From CAJXMH01 sp964001305 (GTDB lineage: Bacteria; Bacteroidota; Bacteroidia; Flavobacteriales_E; Vicingaceae), in assembly GCA_964001305.1 (NCBI GenBank), contig CAXFAI010000024.1, positions 3,788 to 67,787 of the forward strand: DNA of 64,000 nt, read 5' to 3'. A program made the translations under genes and the position numbers. This document shows positions 46,027 through 55,700 of this stretch, one piece after another (position 1 is the first letter of the stretch; every line of letters starts with the position of its first letter). A model generated the notes under the pieces. That model was not told the origin of the DNA. It did not search any database and saw only the letters and a list, made by a program, of their open reading frames with translations.

Positions 46027-47364
46027 ATGCCTAGAAAGAAAAAATCTTTGAAAAAGATCTACGTGTTAGATACTTCTGTAATTATTCATGACCATAACTC
46101 ATTTTTAAATTTTGAAGATAATGACATTGCTATTCCAATAACTGTTTTAGAAGAACTTGACAATTTTAAGCGAGGAAACGATACCAAAAACTTTGAGGCG
46201 AGAGAATTTACCAGAATTGTAGACAAGCTATCACTTGAACATACCTTGCAAGATTGGATTCCATTAGACAAAAATGGATCTAAGTTTAAAATCATCATGA
46301 ATAGCCCTAGTAATAAGGTAAATGCTGAGAAGATATTCGATGATAGAAAAGCAGACCATAAAATATTGAACGCTGCTTTAAGCCTACAAGAAGAAGAAAA
46401 AGACAAAAAAGTTATTCTTGTAACCAAGGACATTAATTTAAGAATCAAAGCTAAAGCACTTAGCTTGCCAGCGGAAGACTATAACACGGGAAAAGTAAAA
46501 GATGTAAGTGACTTGCACTTGGGTAAGAAACAAATTGAAAACCTCCCTTCAGAAGTTATTAAAGAGATTTATGACAAAGGCTTCCTTGAGGATTATGGCT
46601 TTCTCCAAAATCAAGAGCAAAACAACCATTATTATATTTTAAAAAATGGGAAAGCTTCGAGTCTTGCTTTTTTTAACCCTATTGAAAAAAGACTTGAACG
46701 TGTAGAAAAGATTTCGGCCTACGGAATAGTACCCAGAAATGCGGAACAAGCTTTTGCTTTGCATGCTATATTAAACCCTGATATTAAACTCCTTACCATT
46801 CAAGGGGTAGCCGGAACCGGAAAAACCTTATTGGCTTTAGCCGGCGCTATTGAACAAAGAAGAAACTTCAAACAAATCATACTAGCTCGCCCAATTGTAC
46901 CTTTAAGCAACAAAGATATTGGATACTTGCCTGGAGACATTAAAGACAAAATCAATCCTTACATGGAGCCTCTTTGGGATAATTTGAAATTTATCAAAAA
47001 CCAATTTAGTGAAATGGATAAAAAGCATAAGCAAATTAGCGAAATGCAGAAGAATGAAAAGATTGTCATTACTCCATTAGCGTATATAAGAGGAAGAAGC
47101 TTATCTGACATTATATTCATTGTTGATGAGGCCCAAAATCTAACTCCTCATGAAATAAAAACCATCATTACTAGAGCGGGAGAAAATACAAAGATGATAT
47201 TCACGGGTGACATTAATCAAATTGATACGCCATACCTTGATGAACATAGCAATGGTTTATCCTATTTAATTGACCGCGTAAAGGGTAATAAACTTTATGC
47301 CCATGTTACCTTAGAAAAAGGAGAAAGATCTGAGCTTGCCAATGTGGCTAATGAACTTTTATAG
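46027..47364 (+). CDS. PhoH-family ATPase with N-terminal PIN domain
   Basis: A 445-residue protein. A PIN ribonuclease domain (about 10-150; YVLDTSVIIHD, VLEELDNFKRG and DRKADHKIL carry the acidic residues) is followed by a PhoH P-loop ATPase (about 235-445) with Walker A GVAGTGKTLLAL and Walker B IIFIVDEAQNL. This PIN-PhoH layout (as in YlaK-type proteins) is linked to RNA unwinding and cleavage. It stands alone between waaA and a small secreted protein. Confidence 0.9.
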   Translation: MPRKKKSLKKIYVLDTSVIIHDHNSFLNFEDNDIAIPITVLEELDNFKRGNDTKNFEAREFTRIVDKLSLEHTLQDWIPLDKNGSKFKIIMNSPSNKVNAEKIFDDRKADHKILNAALSLQEEEKDKKVILVTKDINLRIKAKALSLPAEDYNTGKVKDVSDLHLGKKQIENLPSEVIKEIYDKGFLEDYGFLQNQEQNNHYYILKNGKASSLAFFNPIEKRLERVEKISAYGIVPRNAEQAFALHAILNPDIKLLTIQGVAGTGKTLLALAGAIEQRRNFKQIILARPIVPLSNKDIGYLPGDIKDKINPYMEPLWDNLKFIKNQFSEMDKKHKQISEMQKNEKIVITPLAYIRGRSLSDIIFIVDEAQNLTPHEIKTIITRAGENTKMIFTGDINQIDTPYLDEHSNGLSYLIDRVKGNKLYAHVTLEKGERSELANVANELL

Positions 47365-47406
47365 CTTTTGGCTGTTAATTAAATAGTTAACAACCAGCAA
47401 TTTATT

Positions 47407-47877
47407 ATGAAAAATTACTTAATAACTATTTTTATTTTAACATTAACTATTAATGGATTTACACAGACGAAAGATGCCTTTGAAAAAGTAAAAAATGAAT
47501 CAGTTCCCGCTGAAGTGATAAGCACTTTTGAAGAAATGTATCCAACTATTAAAAATCCTGAATGGAGGAGCTTTAGAGACCGATTTGAAGCTAAATTTAA
47601 ATGGGATAACCATTGGTACTTTGAACGTTTTAACCAAGCTGGCTTATATACAGAACGTAGAGTTCTAAAAGATTGGAATGAAGCACCTCAAAAATTGATA
47701 GAAGCAAAAAGTAAAACATCTCAAAAACACTGGGATGTTATTGAATACTATACGAGAAGTAATAGCACAGGACAAACATCTTACATTTTACAACTTCAGA
47801 ATAAAGATGGAGAACTTCAAACACTTTACTTTGATGAAAATGCATCTTTAGAGACTAAATCTAAAGCAGGTTATTAA
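47407..47877 (+). CDS. Secreted PepSY-like (DUF2874-type) protein
   Basis: A 156-residue protein with a signal peptide (about 1-20, ending GFTQ), and two repeats of the type VPAEVISTFEEMYPTIKNPEW followed by FEAKFKWDNHWYFERFNQAGLY. This resembles the PepSY-like domains of small periplasmic Bacteroidota proteins. Function unknown. Its stop codon overlaps that of the convergent GH1 gene. Confidence 0.65.
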   Translation: MKNYLITIFILTLTINGFTQTKDAFEKVKNESVPAEVISTFEEMYPTIKNPEWRSFRDRFEAKFKWDNHWYFERFNQAGLYTERRVLKDWNEAPQKLIEAKSKTSQKHWDVIEYYTRSNSTGQTSYILQLQNKDGELQTLYFDENASLETKSKAGY

Positions 47878-49217
47878 GTTGTTAAGAATTTTTTGTACCA
47901 AAAGGCAGAGTCCTTAGGGACTCTTTTTTGTGTCTTATAATCAACATGTAGTAAGCCAAATCGGGGTCTGTAGCCTTCGGCCCATTCAAAATTATCAGTT
48001 AACGACCAAACAAAATAACCATCAACCTTAACCCCTTCCCTTTTTGCTTTTAAAACACTTTGAATACTATTTTCCAAAAACTCGATTCGTCTTTGGTCCT
48101 TTACTTTGTATTCATCATCTAATTGATCTTCCAATGCTAAACCAGTCTCCGTAATTATAATTGGAGGGATAATTTCATATTCATTTAACTTCTTTAATAT
48201 GGTGTAGATAGCATTTGGTGAATATTCCCAGCCCATAGCGGTTCTTTCTACTCCTCTTTTCTTGGCAGAAATAAGCTTTGCTTTAACAATTGGAGTTAAC
48301 CAAGAAAAAGATACCACTTCTCGACTATAATTCTGCACTCCAATAAAGTCAAAGTTAAATTTCAACTTTTCCTCATCATTTGTAGTCATATACTTTTCTA
48401 CTTTAGAAAAGGCAGGTAAAATTTCTAAGGGATACCCCAATCCAAGTAATGGCTCTAAGTACAGTTTATTGAGTAAAGCATCTACTCTATTGGCCGCTAA
48501 ATAATTTGATTCTTTTTGTTTAAAAGGTTCTATGGGCGATAGCGATAAGGTAGTACCAACATTAAGCTTGTGATTCAGTGATTTTATCATTCTACCACCT
48601 TCGGCATTTGCTAAGGCTGCGTGATGCATCGCAGGTAGAAAGTTTTTAAGTCCTTTTTTGCCTGGTGCATGAATTCCCATAAAATAGCCTAAGCCAGTAA
48701 ATGCTGTTGGTTCATTTAAAACCATCCAATTTTCAACTCGATCACCAAAAGTGTTAATGCAAAACTCAATATATTCTAAAAACCAATTAACCACATCTCT
48801 ATTCCGCCAGCCACCTTTCTCTTCTAATCGTAACGGCAAATCCCAATGATACAAGGTAACCCAAGGTTTAATTCCTAACAACAAACAATAGTCAATTAAT
48901 TGATTGTAAAAGTCAACTCCTTTCTGATTGACTTTTCCGATACCTTCAGGAAAAATGCGAGACCAAGCAATGGAAAAACGGAAATTCTCTATTTCCATCC
49001 ATTTAACCATGTCTAAATCTTCCTGATAATTCGTTAAAAACTTTGTTGCTTTCCGAGCATGTTCATTGTGTTTAATGGCTCCCTTTTTCTTCGAAAAATC
49101 ATCCCAAATACTAGGTCCTTTCCCATCTTTATTATGAGTACCTTCTGTTTGGAATGCTGAAGTAGAAACTCCCCATTTAAATTCATCACCTAAATCCAAT
49201 CTAGAGAACTGAGACAT
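47874..49217 (-). CDS. Glycoside hydrolase family 1 (beta-glucosidase-like)
   Basis: A 447-residue TIM-barrel enzyme without signal peptide, so cytoplasmic. Signatures are FKWGVSTSAFQTEGTHNKDGKGPSIWD at the N-terminus (start given as two parts of that block), acid/base Glu in VLNEPTAFTG (around 168), nucleophile Glu in IITETGLALED (around 355), and YFVWSLTDNFEWAEGY near the C-terminus. Substrate is unknown; GH1 enzymes act on beta-linked disaccharides or glycosides. It overlaps the glycosyltransferase gene upstream by one base, and thus forms an operon with a glycosyltransferase and an LpxH-like phosphatase. Confidence 0.9.
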   Translation of the reverse strand: MSQFSRLDLGDEFKWGVSTSAFQTEGTHNKDGKGPSIWDDFSKKKGAIKHNEHARKATKFLTNYQEDLDMVKWMEIENFRFSIAWSRIFPEGIGKVNQKGVDFYNQLIDYCLLLGIKPWVTLYHWDLPLRLEEKGGWRNRDVVNWFLEYIEFCINTFGDRVENWMVLNEPTAFTGLGYFMGIHAPGKKGLKNFLPAMHHAALANAEGGRMIKSLNHKLNVGTTLSLSPIEPFKQKESNYLAANRVDALLNKLYLEPLLGLGYPLEILPAFSKVEKYMTTNDEEKLKFNFDFIGVQNYSREVVSFSWLTPIVKAKLISAKKRGVERTAMGWEYSPNAIYTILKKLNEYEIIPPIIITETGLALEDQLDDEYKVKDQRRIEFLENSIQSVLKAKREGVKVDGYFVWSLTDNFEWAEGYRPRFGLLHVDYKTQKRVPKDSAFWYKKFLTT

Positions 49218-50260
49218 TAATCAGCAATATCAAATTGAGTATTGGTTAAATAATTCAAGTAATTATCGCTCGCATGAAACTCATTATTTATAATCGTTTC
49301 AATTATCAATTCAGTTTGATCTGGGTAGTTAACTTTTATGGCTTTCCCATGAAGTACCCAGTCTTCAATTTTTGGAATATGTTTTTTTCGAAGGTGTTTT
49401 ACAATTTTTACTCCCATTTTTTTTAGCGCTAAAGCATTGCACATTTGTTCATATTGTTGCCTTTGTGGAATAACCAATAGTTTTTTACCCAAGAATAGCG
49501 CTTCACTTGTAGTACCAAAACCTGCTGCACAAAGCACTCCGCTTGAGCTTGCAATACTTTCTAAAAACTGATTATTTTGAATGGGTCGAATGTGCACATT
49601 TTCTAAAGAATACGCTTTTTTACTATGCTTAGAAAAGACTTGCCATTCAACATTTTTAATAAGTGATAGCTTTTTAATGATTCGCTTATCATCATAAGAA
49701 GGCAAATACACTGTGTAATGTCCCAAATCACTCACTTTGAGGTTTCTCACATCACTTCGAATCAATGGGGTAAATATATGAGGAGCATAAGGTTGATAGT
49801 GAAACCCATACTCTGATGTTGTGGGTGCGTAGTGGTTTATAATAAACTTTCCAATTAGGTCTTCATTAATTGATTTTGCCTCAGGTTCTTCCTTTATAGC
49901 ACATTGATTACTTAATCCAATACATGGTTTTCCTTTAAAGTAAGCTGCCCATGCAGAAAGCGGTTCAAAGTCATTTAAAATCAAATCGTAGTTTTCTACA
50001 GGCACCTTTTTAGCTTCAGCAACAAAGCGATTGATGTGATTTTTCATGTAGGTATTGATTAAATCGATTCCTCCACGTTTACCAAACACAAAGCTCATTC
50101 CTTTAAAAGCAAAGTCTACCTTAAAGGGTAAATCTAAATCGGCTTGAATTCCACTTACTAAAATATCTACTTCACCATATTTTTGAAGATGTGGAATTAC
50201 TTCTGTCGCTCGACAAATGTGACCATTTCCTGTTCCTTGTATGGCATATAAAATTTTCAT
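49217..50260 (-). CDS. Glycosyltransferase of the MJ1255-like family
   Basis: A 347-residue GT-B-like protein. The N-terminus MKILYAIQGTGNGHICRATE and the C-terminal donor-site region CAAGFGTTSEALFLGKKLLVIP resemble the MJ1255/MurG-like group of glycosyltransferases (the TIGR00661 type, from memory). It starts in a four-base overlap (ATGA) with the stop of the metallophosphoesterase gene and ends in a one-base overlap with GH1. Acceptor and donor are unknown; a glycolipid is a plausible product. Confidence 0.75.
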   Translation of the reverse strand: MKILYAIQGTGNGHICRATEVIPHLQKYGEVDILVSGIQADLDLPFKVDFAFKGMSFVFGKRGGIDLINTYMKNHINRFVAEAKKVPVENYDLILNDFEPLSAWAAYFKGKPCIGLSNQCAIKEEPEAKSINEDLIGKFIINHYAPTTSEYGFHYQPYAPHIFTPLIRSDVRNLKVSDLGHYTVYLPSYDDKRIIKKLSLIKNVEWQVFSKHSKKAYSLENVHIRPIQNNQFLESIASSSGVLCAAGFGTTSEALFLGKKLLVIPQRQQYEQMCNALALKKMGVKIVKHLRKKHIPKIEDWVLHGKAIKVNYPDQTELIIETIINNEFHASDNYLNYLTNTQFDIAD

Positions 50261-51111
50261 TGAGCGACTTTGCTTAATAATTTAAACTCCTCTACCATTT
50301 GATTAAATAACTCCTTATTGCTATCAGATTCATTTTTAAAAGCCAATTCTAATGAGTAATGACTAGGGTCGTATTTATAGATACTCCACTTTCCTTTATT
50401 AAACTCTAAGCTTGTTAGATTCTCAACCCAATCACCAGAATTTAAATATAAAATGCTGCCCTGATTATTTGAAAATGACTTCATTTCAGGTTGGTGTATG
50501 TGCCCACAAACCACATAATCATAATCATTTTCAATGCCAATATCAGCTGCTACTTGCTCAAAATTGTTTATGAATTTCACAGCAGACTTAACGCTATTTT
50601 TAATTTTCTTAGATAGTGATATTTTACCTCTTCCCATTCGTTTGGAAATCTGATTTACCAATCGATTCAGTATAATCAACAAATCATAACCAACAGACCC
50701 AAGCTTAGCTAGCCATTTTGAATGTTGCATGGTAACATCAAATACATCCCCATGAAAGAACCAAGCTTTTTTACCATCTAACTTTAAAACTACCTTATTT
50801 ACAATCCGCAATGAACCCATTTTAAATCCTACAAACTTTCGTAGCATTTCATCGTGGTTTCCTGTTACATAATACACCTTTACCCCTTTGGCCATCCAAG
50901 AAGTAATTTGCTTAATTACCTGCATGTGGCTTTTTGGGAAGTAGCTCTTTTTAAACTGCCATATATCTACAATGTCTCCATTTAAGATTACAGTTTCTGG
51001 TTTTATGCTTCGCATGTATTGCAATAACTCTTTCGCATTACTTCCTCTTGTCCCTAAATGAACATCAGAAATAACTACTAGCTCTACCTTTCTTTTACGA
51101 GTATTTCCCAT
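50257..51111 (-). CDS. LpxH-like metallophosphoesterase (UDP-2,3-diacylglucosamine diphosphatase family)
   Basis: A 284-residue calcineurin-like phosphoesterase with all metal-binding motifs: ISDVHLGTRG, LNGDIVDIW, VTGNHDEML, FFHGDVFDVT, and CGHIHQPEM. The family contains LpxH, which hydrolyses UDP-diacylglucosamine in lipid A synthesis, but LpxH-like paralogues are common in Bacteroidota, so lpxH is not assigned. It heads a three-gene operon with a glycosyltransferase and a GH1 enzyme. The divergent gap to the rhodanese operon (230 bases) is the longest in the window. Confidence 0.8.
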   Translation of the reverse strand: MGNTRKRKVELVVISDVHLGTRGSNAKELLQYMRSIKPETVILNGDIVDIWQFKKSYFPKSHMQVIKQITSWMAKGVKVYYVTGNHDEMLRKFVGFKMGSLRIVNKVVLKLDGKKAWFFHGDVFDVTMQHSKWLAKLGSVGYDLLIILNRLVNQISKRMGRGKISLSKKIKNSVKSAVKFINNFEQVAADIGIENDYDYVVCGHIHQPEMKSFSNNQGSILYLNSGDWVENLTSLEFNKGKWSIYKYDPSHYSLELAFKNESDSNKELFNQMVEEFKLLSKVAQ

Positions 51112-51278
51112 TTTTAATGCAGGCTAGTATAAAATGACTTTAGCTTGAGTAGAAAAAGTTGGAGCACTAAATTCTCTAGTATTTTTTTCATCAATTATCT
51201 TTTTATCAAATTAATAATCAAGCTATTAATTATACTTTTCGATACTGTAAAATAATCATCAAGAATTTTAAGATAATT

Positions 51279-51292
51279 GTAACATATGTTAC
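51279..51292. promoter_or_regulatory. Palindromic operator, Crp/Fnr-type site
   Basis: GTAACATATGTTAC is a perfect 14-base palindrome. It ends two bases before the -33 TTG of the rhodanese operon promoter; its centre (51285.5) is about 40-41 bases upstream of the predicted transcription start. That is the class-II activator position of Crp/Fnr proteins. The identity of the regulator is inferred. Confidence 0.55.
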
Positions 51293-51294
51293 CC

Positions 51295-51322
51295 TTGCGT
51301 TAACTCAACTGCCTTAAATTTG
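51295..51322 (+). promoter_or_regulatory. Promoter of the DUF983-rhodanese operon
   Basis: TTG (51295-51297), a 17-base spacer and TAAATTTG (51315-51322) fit the Bacteroidota consensus exactly. The DUF983 ATG follows 19 bases later. Confidence 0.65.
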
Positions 51323-51341
51323 TATCTTATAATTAAAGGCT

Positions 51342-51737
51342 ATGGCTTGGTTAGAAAAAGGGAAAAAATTATACAGCATATTCAACTTTAAGTGCCCACA
51401 TTGTCATGAGGGAGATTTCTTTAAATCGAAAAACCCCTATGACTTTAAAAACATGTCGGCAAACCATGATCGCTGTCCTAATTGTGATAGACGATTATCA
51501 TTAGAGCCTGGTTTTTACTATGGTGCCATGTATGTTTCCTATGCACTTGGAGTAGCACATGTGGTCACTTTTTGGGTAGCGAGCCTTGTTCTTGGAGTTG
51601 AAATGGAGTTTTGGAATTTTATCATTTTAGTAGGCGTCTTTTTACTATTGCTTACACCACTATACTATGCCCTATCAAAAATAATTTGGGCAAATATGTT
51701 TTTTAATTTTAAAGGAATAGAAAATGAAAAATCTTAA
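51342..51737 (+). CDS. DUF983 membrane protein with zinc-ribbon
   Basis: A 131-residue protein: an N-terminal four-cysteine metal-binding ribbon (FKCPHCHEGDF at about 18 and DRCPNCDRRL at about 46), then two membrane helices (about 64-88 and 93-118). This is the DUF983 layout. It is the first gene of a four-gene operon, its 3' end overlapping the rhodanese gene by 14 bases. Function unknown; links of this family to cytochrome oxidase loci are known in other phyla, but no such genes are here. Confidence 0.8.
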   Translation: MAWLEKGKKLYSIFNFKCPHCHEGDFFKSKNPYDFKNMSANHDRCPNCDRRLSLEPGFYYGAMYVSYALGVAHVVTFWVASLVLGVEMEFWNFIILVGVFLLLLTPLYYALSKIIWANMFFNFKGIENEKS

Positions 51738-52023
51738 TGTACAAGAGTTTAAAAACGAAATCAGTGACAACCCTAAGGCAGTAATTATTGATGTTAGAAC
51801 TCCCGAAGAAAAAATGGAAGGCGATATTGAAAACTCAATTAACTTAAACATCATGGATCAAGCTTTCCCTGCAAAAGTGATGGATTTGGCTAAAGACCAA
51901 GATTACTACGTTTATTGTCGTTCTGGTGCTAGAAGTGCTTCTGCTTGCCAGTTTATGGAAAAGCTTGGATTAAATGCCTTCAATTTAGAAGGTGGTATTC
52001 AGGCATGGAACGCATCTAACTAA
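51724..52023 (+). CDS. Rhodanese-like protein, cytoplasmic
   Basis: A 99-residue single-domain rhodanese. The active-site loop is YCRSGARSAS with the persulfide-carrying cysteine, preceded by VIIDVRTPEEK. There is no signal peptide, so it works in the cytoplasm, probably moving sulfane sulfur. It starts inside the DUF983 gene. Confidence 0.9.
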   Translation: MKNLNVQEFKNEISDNPKAVIIDVRTPEEKMEGDIENSINLNIMDQAFPAKVMDLAKDQDYYVYCRSGARSASACQFMEKLGLNAFNLEGGIQAWNASN

Positions 52024-52035
52024 AATCATCTTACT

Positions 52036-52410
52036 ATGAGAATATTGCTTTTTTCGATCACCTTATTTTTATTTGCTTGCACAGGGGTTTCACAAAATGC
52101 TGAAATCACAAAAGAATTGAAAGGCCCAAAAGCGTTTCAAGAGCAAATGGATGCTACTGAAGATTTTTATTTAATCGACGTTAGAACTCCTCAAGAATAT
52201 CAGCAAGGCCATATTGATGGTGCATTGAATTACAATATCATGGGAGATGAATTTGAAAATCAAATTGCGGCATTAGACCCAAATAAGGTGGTTTTTGTAT
52301 ACTGTGCTGTTGGTGGCAGAAGTGCTCGTGCTGCAAACTATCTAGAAGAAAAGGGGTTCAAATTTATAATTGACTTAAAAGGTGGAATGAAAGCCTGGAA
52401 TGCCCAATAA
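52036..52410 (+). CDS. Rhodanese-like lipoprotein
   Basis: A 124-residue protein with a lipobox LFAC (cysteine at residue 15) followed by a rhodanese domain (about 35-124: LIDVRTPQEYQQGHIDGA, active-site loop YCAVGGRSAR with the cysteine). It is thus a periplasmic or outer-membrane counterpart of the cytoplasmic rhodanese 12 bases upstream, suggesting sulfur handling on both sides of the inner membrane. Confidence 0.88.
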   Translation: MRILLFSITLFLFACTGVSQNAEITKELKGPKAFQEQMDATEDFYLIDVRTPQEYQQGHIDGALNYNIMGDEFENQIAALDPNKVVFVYCAVGGRSARAANYLEEKGFKFIIDLKGGMKAWNAQ

Positions 52411-52413
52411 AAA

Positions 52414-52632
52414 ATGGCTGATAAAAAACCAATTCTAAATATTAGTACCGCACTATTATTATGCTTAAGTCTAGGTTTAGCCCCATTTTTCCCCGAACCG
52501 CACATATGGGGTAAACTAAAATGGATTTTGGGAGGAGCGAACGGAATGACTGCAATGGATTGGTTTGACTTTTTACTTCATGGAAGTCCTTGGCTTCTAA
52601 TGTGCTATTTGCTTATCAAAAAATTGTTTTAA
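52414..52632 (+). CDS. Small two-helix membrane protein
   Basis: A 72-residue protein with two hydrophobic segments (about 9-27 and 52-69) separated by a short loop with PFFPEPHIWGKLKWILGG. From memory, proteins of this size and pattern are widespread and sometimes labelled 'RND transporter', which nothing in the sequence supports. It is the last gene of the operon, 3 bases after the lipoprotein gene. Function unknown. Confidence 0.6.
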   Translation: MADKKPILNISTALLLCLSLGLAPFFPEPHIWGKLKWILGGANGMTAMDWFDFLLHGSPWLLMCYLLIKKLF

Positions 52633-52719
52633 AAAACATTATTCTTCGATTCATGTTTCGCTTAAGTTAAGATTGCTGAGATTCTTTAAGTAATTTTAAC
52701 TTCCACTAAAAATTGAAGC

Positions 52720-55700
52720 ATGAAATTGATGAGATTCTTACTACTTTTTCTTTCTATCGCATTTATTGTTCCTTTAAATGCAAATACTAAAAACTATACT
52801 TTAAAGCTAAAAAGTGGTGATGAAACTCCACTAGCCCTTGATCCTAATCTAGAAGTTAGTGTTTTGACAAACAGCCATTTCAATGATGGATATGCTATTG
52901 TGCAGTTTAATCAGATTCCAACTTCAGAAGAAAAGCAATTAATTGAACAGGAAGGGATTCAGCTTTTAGAATTTATTCCGAATTACGCATTCTTAGCATA
53001 TAGTAATTCAAACTCTTCAAAAAGCATACAAGATTTAAACATACGATCAATCACACCCTATTTAGTAAAGCATAAAACTGCGTTGAGGCTAGCCAATAGA
53101 GAATTTCCAGATTGGGCTGATCAAGGTGACAATCGAATTGATTTAAGCATTGCAATTCACTTGAATGTAAATTATGAGGCTACTACAAATGAATTGATCC
53201 AATTTGGAGCAACTATCATTGAAAATGACCCAAGTCACGAATTCCTTTCAATAAGAATCAATAAAAGCCAGATAGACCAATTAATTGCGTTGCCTTTTGT
53301 AAAATTTGCTGACTTTGTGCCTGCTCCTCCAGAAAAAGAAGACACTAGAGCAAGAAGTTTACACAGAGGAAATAAATTAGATTCAGACCATCCCCTTGGA
53401 AGAAAATATGATGGCACAGGAGTAAGTATTGCAATTGCAGATGATGGAAATATTGGACCTCATATTGACTTTACAGGTAGAGTTACTCAATATACAACCA
53501 CCGACCGTGGAACTCACGGTGATATGACTAGTGGAATAGCTGTTGGAAGCGGAAATCTAGATCCCAGATACAGAGGAATGGCAACAGGTGCATATTTGCA
53601 TTACTATGATATTTCTGGCTACCCACATATAAGTGGTGCAGTTACCAACTACAATAGTAGAGGTGTTGTAATAACCTCTACTTCATATAGTCAAGGTTGT
53701 AATTCCTATGAAAATACAGCAAGAGGAATTGACCAACAAGTAAGACAAAATCCAGAGTTACTTCATGTATTTTCAGCAGGAAATAGTGCAAGTTCAAATT
53801 GCGGTTACGGCGCAGGAACTCCATGGGGAACGATAACAGGAGGTCGTAAACAAGGTAAAAATGTAATCGCTACTGGTAACTTAGAATATCAGAGTGCATT
53901 AACATCTTCTAGTAGTCGCGGACCTTCCGAAGATGGAAGAATCAAACCCGATATCTGTGCAAACGGAACAAATCAAATTTCTACAGACCCAAATAACACT
54001 TATGCACCAGGAGGTGGAACTTCAGCTGCTGCACCAGGAATTGCAGGATTAGCCGCACAAATGTACCATGGCTATAGAGATTTGAATGGTGGAAATGACC
54101 CTGAATCAGGTCTTATCAAATCAGCTATGTTAAATACGGCTCGTGATTTAGGAAACAGAGGTCCAGACTTTTTCTATGGATGGGGCAGAGTGAACGTTCA
54201 TAGAGCCATGAAACTTCTTGAAGAAAACAGATATACAAGTTCAACGATTAGCCAAAATGGTCAAAACACGCATAACATTTCAGTTACTCAAAATTTAGAA
54301 CAATTGCGTGTAATGGTATACTGGACCGACTATGAGGGCTCTACTACCGCTTCAAAAGCATTGGTAAATGACATCGATATTCGCTTAGTAACTCCAAATG
54401 GAGACAGTATTAGACCATGGGTACTTAATCCAAGTCCAAATGCAAGTTCACTAAATAGCCCGGCAGTTAGAGGAGTTGATGATTTAAATAATGTTGAACA
54501 AGTAACACTTGACACAGTGCCTACAGGAACATATACCGTTGTTGTTAATGGGTCTGCTATTCCGCAAGGTCCGCAGAAATACTTTTTACTGTGGGAAACG
54601 AGAACTGATAGCATAGAGGTAACATACCCTTCAGGAGGAGAATCTTTTGTACCTGGAGAAACAGAGACAATTCGATGGGATGCTGTTGACGGAACTGGGA
54701 ATTTCACCTTGCAGTATTCATCAAACAATGGACAAAGTTGGAATAATATTGCAACTGTTGGCGGTACAAGAAGGTATCACAACTGGTCAGTTCCCAATAT
54801 TACAAGTGGTGATGTTCTAGTAAGAATTACACGAAATGGTATTACCGGTCAATCGGAATATCCATTTTCGATTATGAATCAAGTAAGCAATTTTTCTGTA
54901 GATTTTATCTGTCCCGACTCAGTTAGGTTGAGATGGAGTCCAACAACTGGAGCTACTTCATATATAATTTATCAGTTAGGTAATAGGTATATGGATTCAA
55001 TTGGAACTTCTACTACAACTAATTTTACGCTATACAATTTAAATCTAGCTAATGAAAATTGGTTTAGTATAAAAGCCATTGGCAATGGAATAGAAAGTAG
55101 AAGAAATGTTGCATTCCAACTACCAAATCAAATTCACAATTGTCCACTTCCTTACGATATTAATATCACACAATTCAACACTCCAAATATTGACTATATA
55201 CCCTCCTGTAATGTGAGCAAAGCTGAAGTAAAAATAGTAGTTAATAATGCTGGAGATTCAACCTTAATAAATGTTCCAATCAATTTATATGCGAATGGTA
55301 ATACCTACACTGATACTATTCCAGGTCCATTGAGTCCAAATTCATTTAGCTTTTTCTCTTTTAAAGATTCTATATTGTTAACTCCAGGTTCGAAAACTAT
55401 AAGTGTTGCAGCCCAATTGCCAAATGATGATAATCCAGCAAATGATTCCATTTCAACAATGCTTAATGTTTACAATAGCATTAGTTTTACAACACCTTAT
55501 AACTTCGATTTTGAAACTTTTATAGTTTGTAATACCGCAAATAATTGTGGTTCTACTTCATGTTCATTAAATAACGGATGGACTAATATGCCCAACAATT
55601 CGGTAGATGATCATGATATGAGAACAGATATAGGAGGAACTCCATCTAACAACACTGGACCATCTACAGATCACAATCCGGGAACAAGCACTGGAAAATA

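Noticed and set aside
46086..46448. 120-codon minus-strand frame inside the PIN-PhoH gene
   Set aside because: Antisense shadow of a conserved gene; Leu/Ser-rich with no recognisable feature.
54330..54728. 132-codon minus-strand frame inside the subtilase gene
   Set aside because: Antisense to a well-supported protein; no promoter or family evidence.
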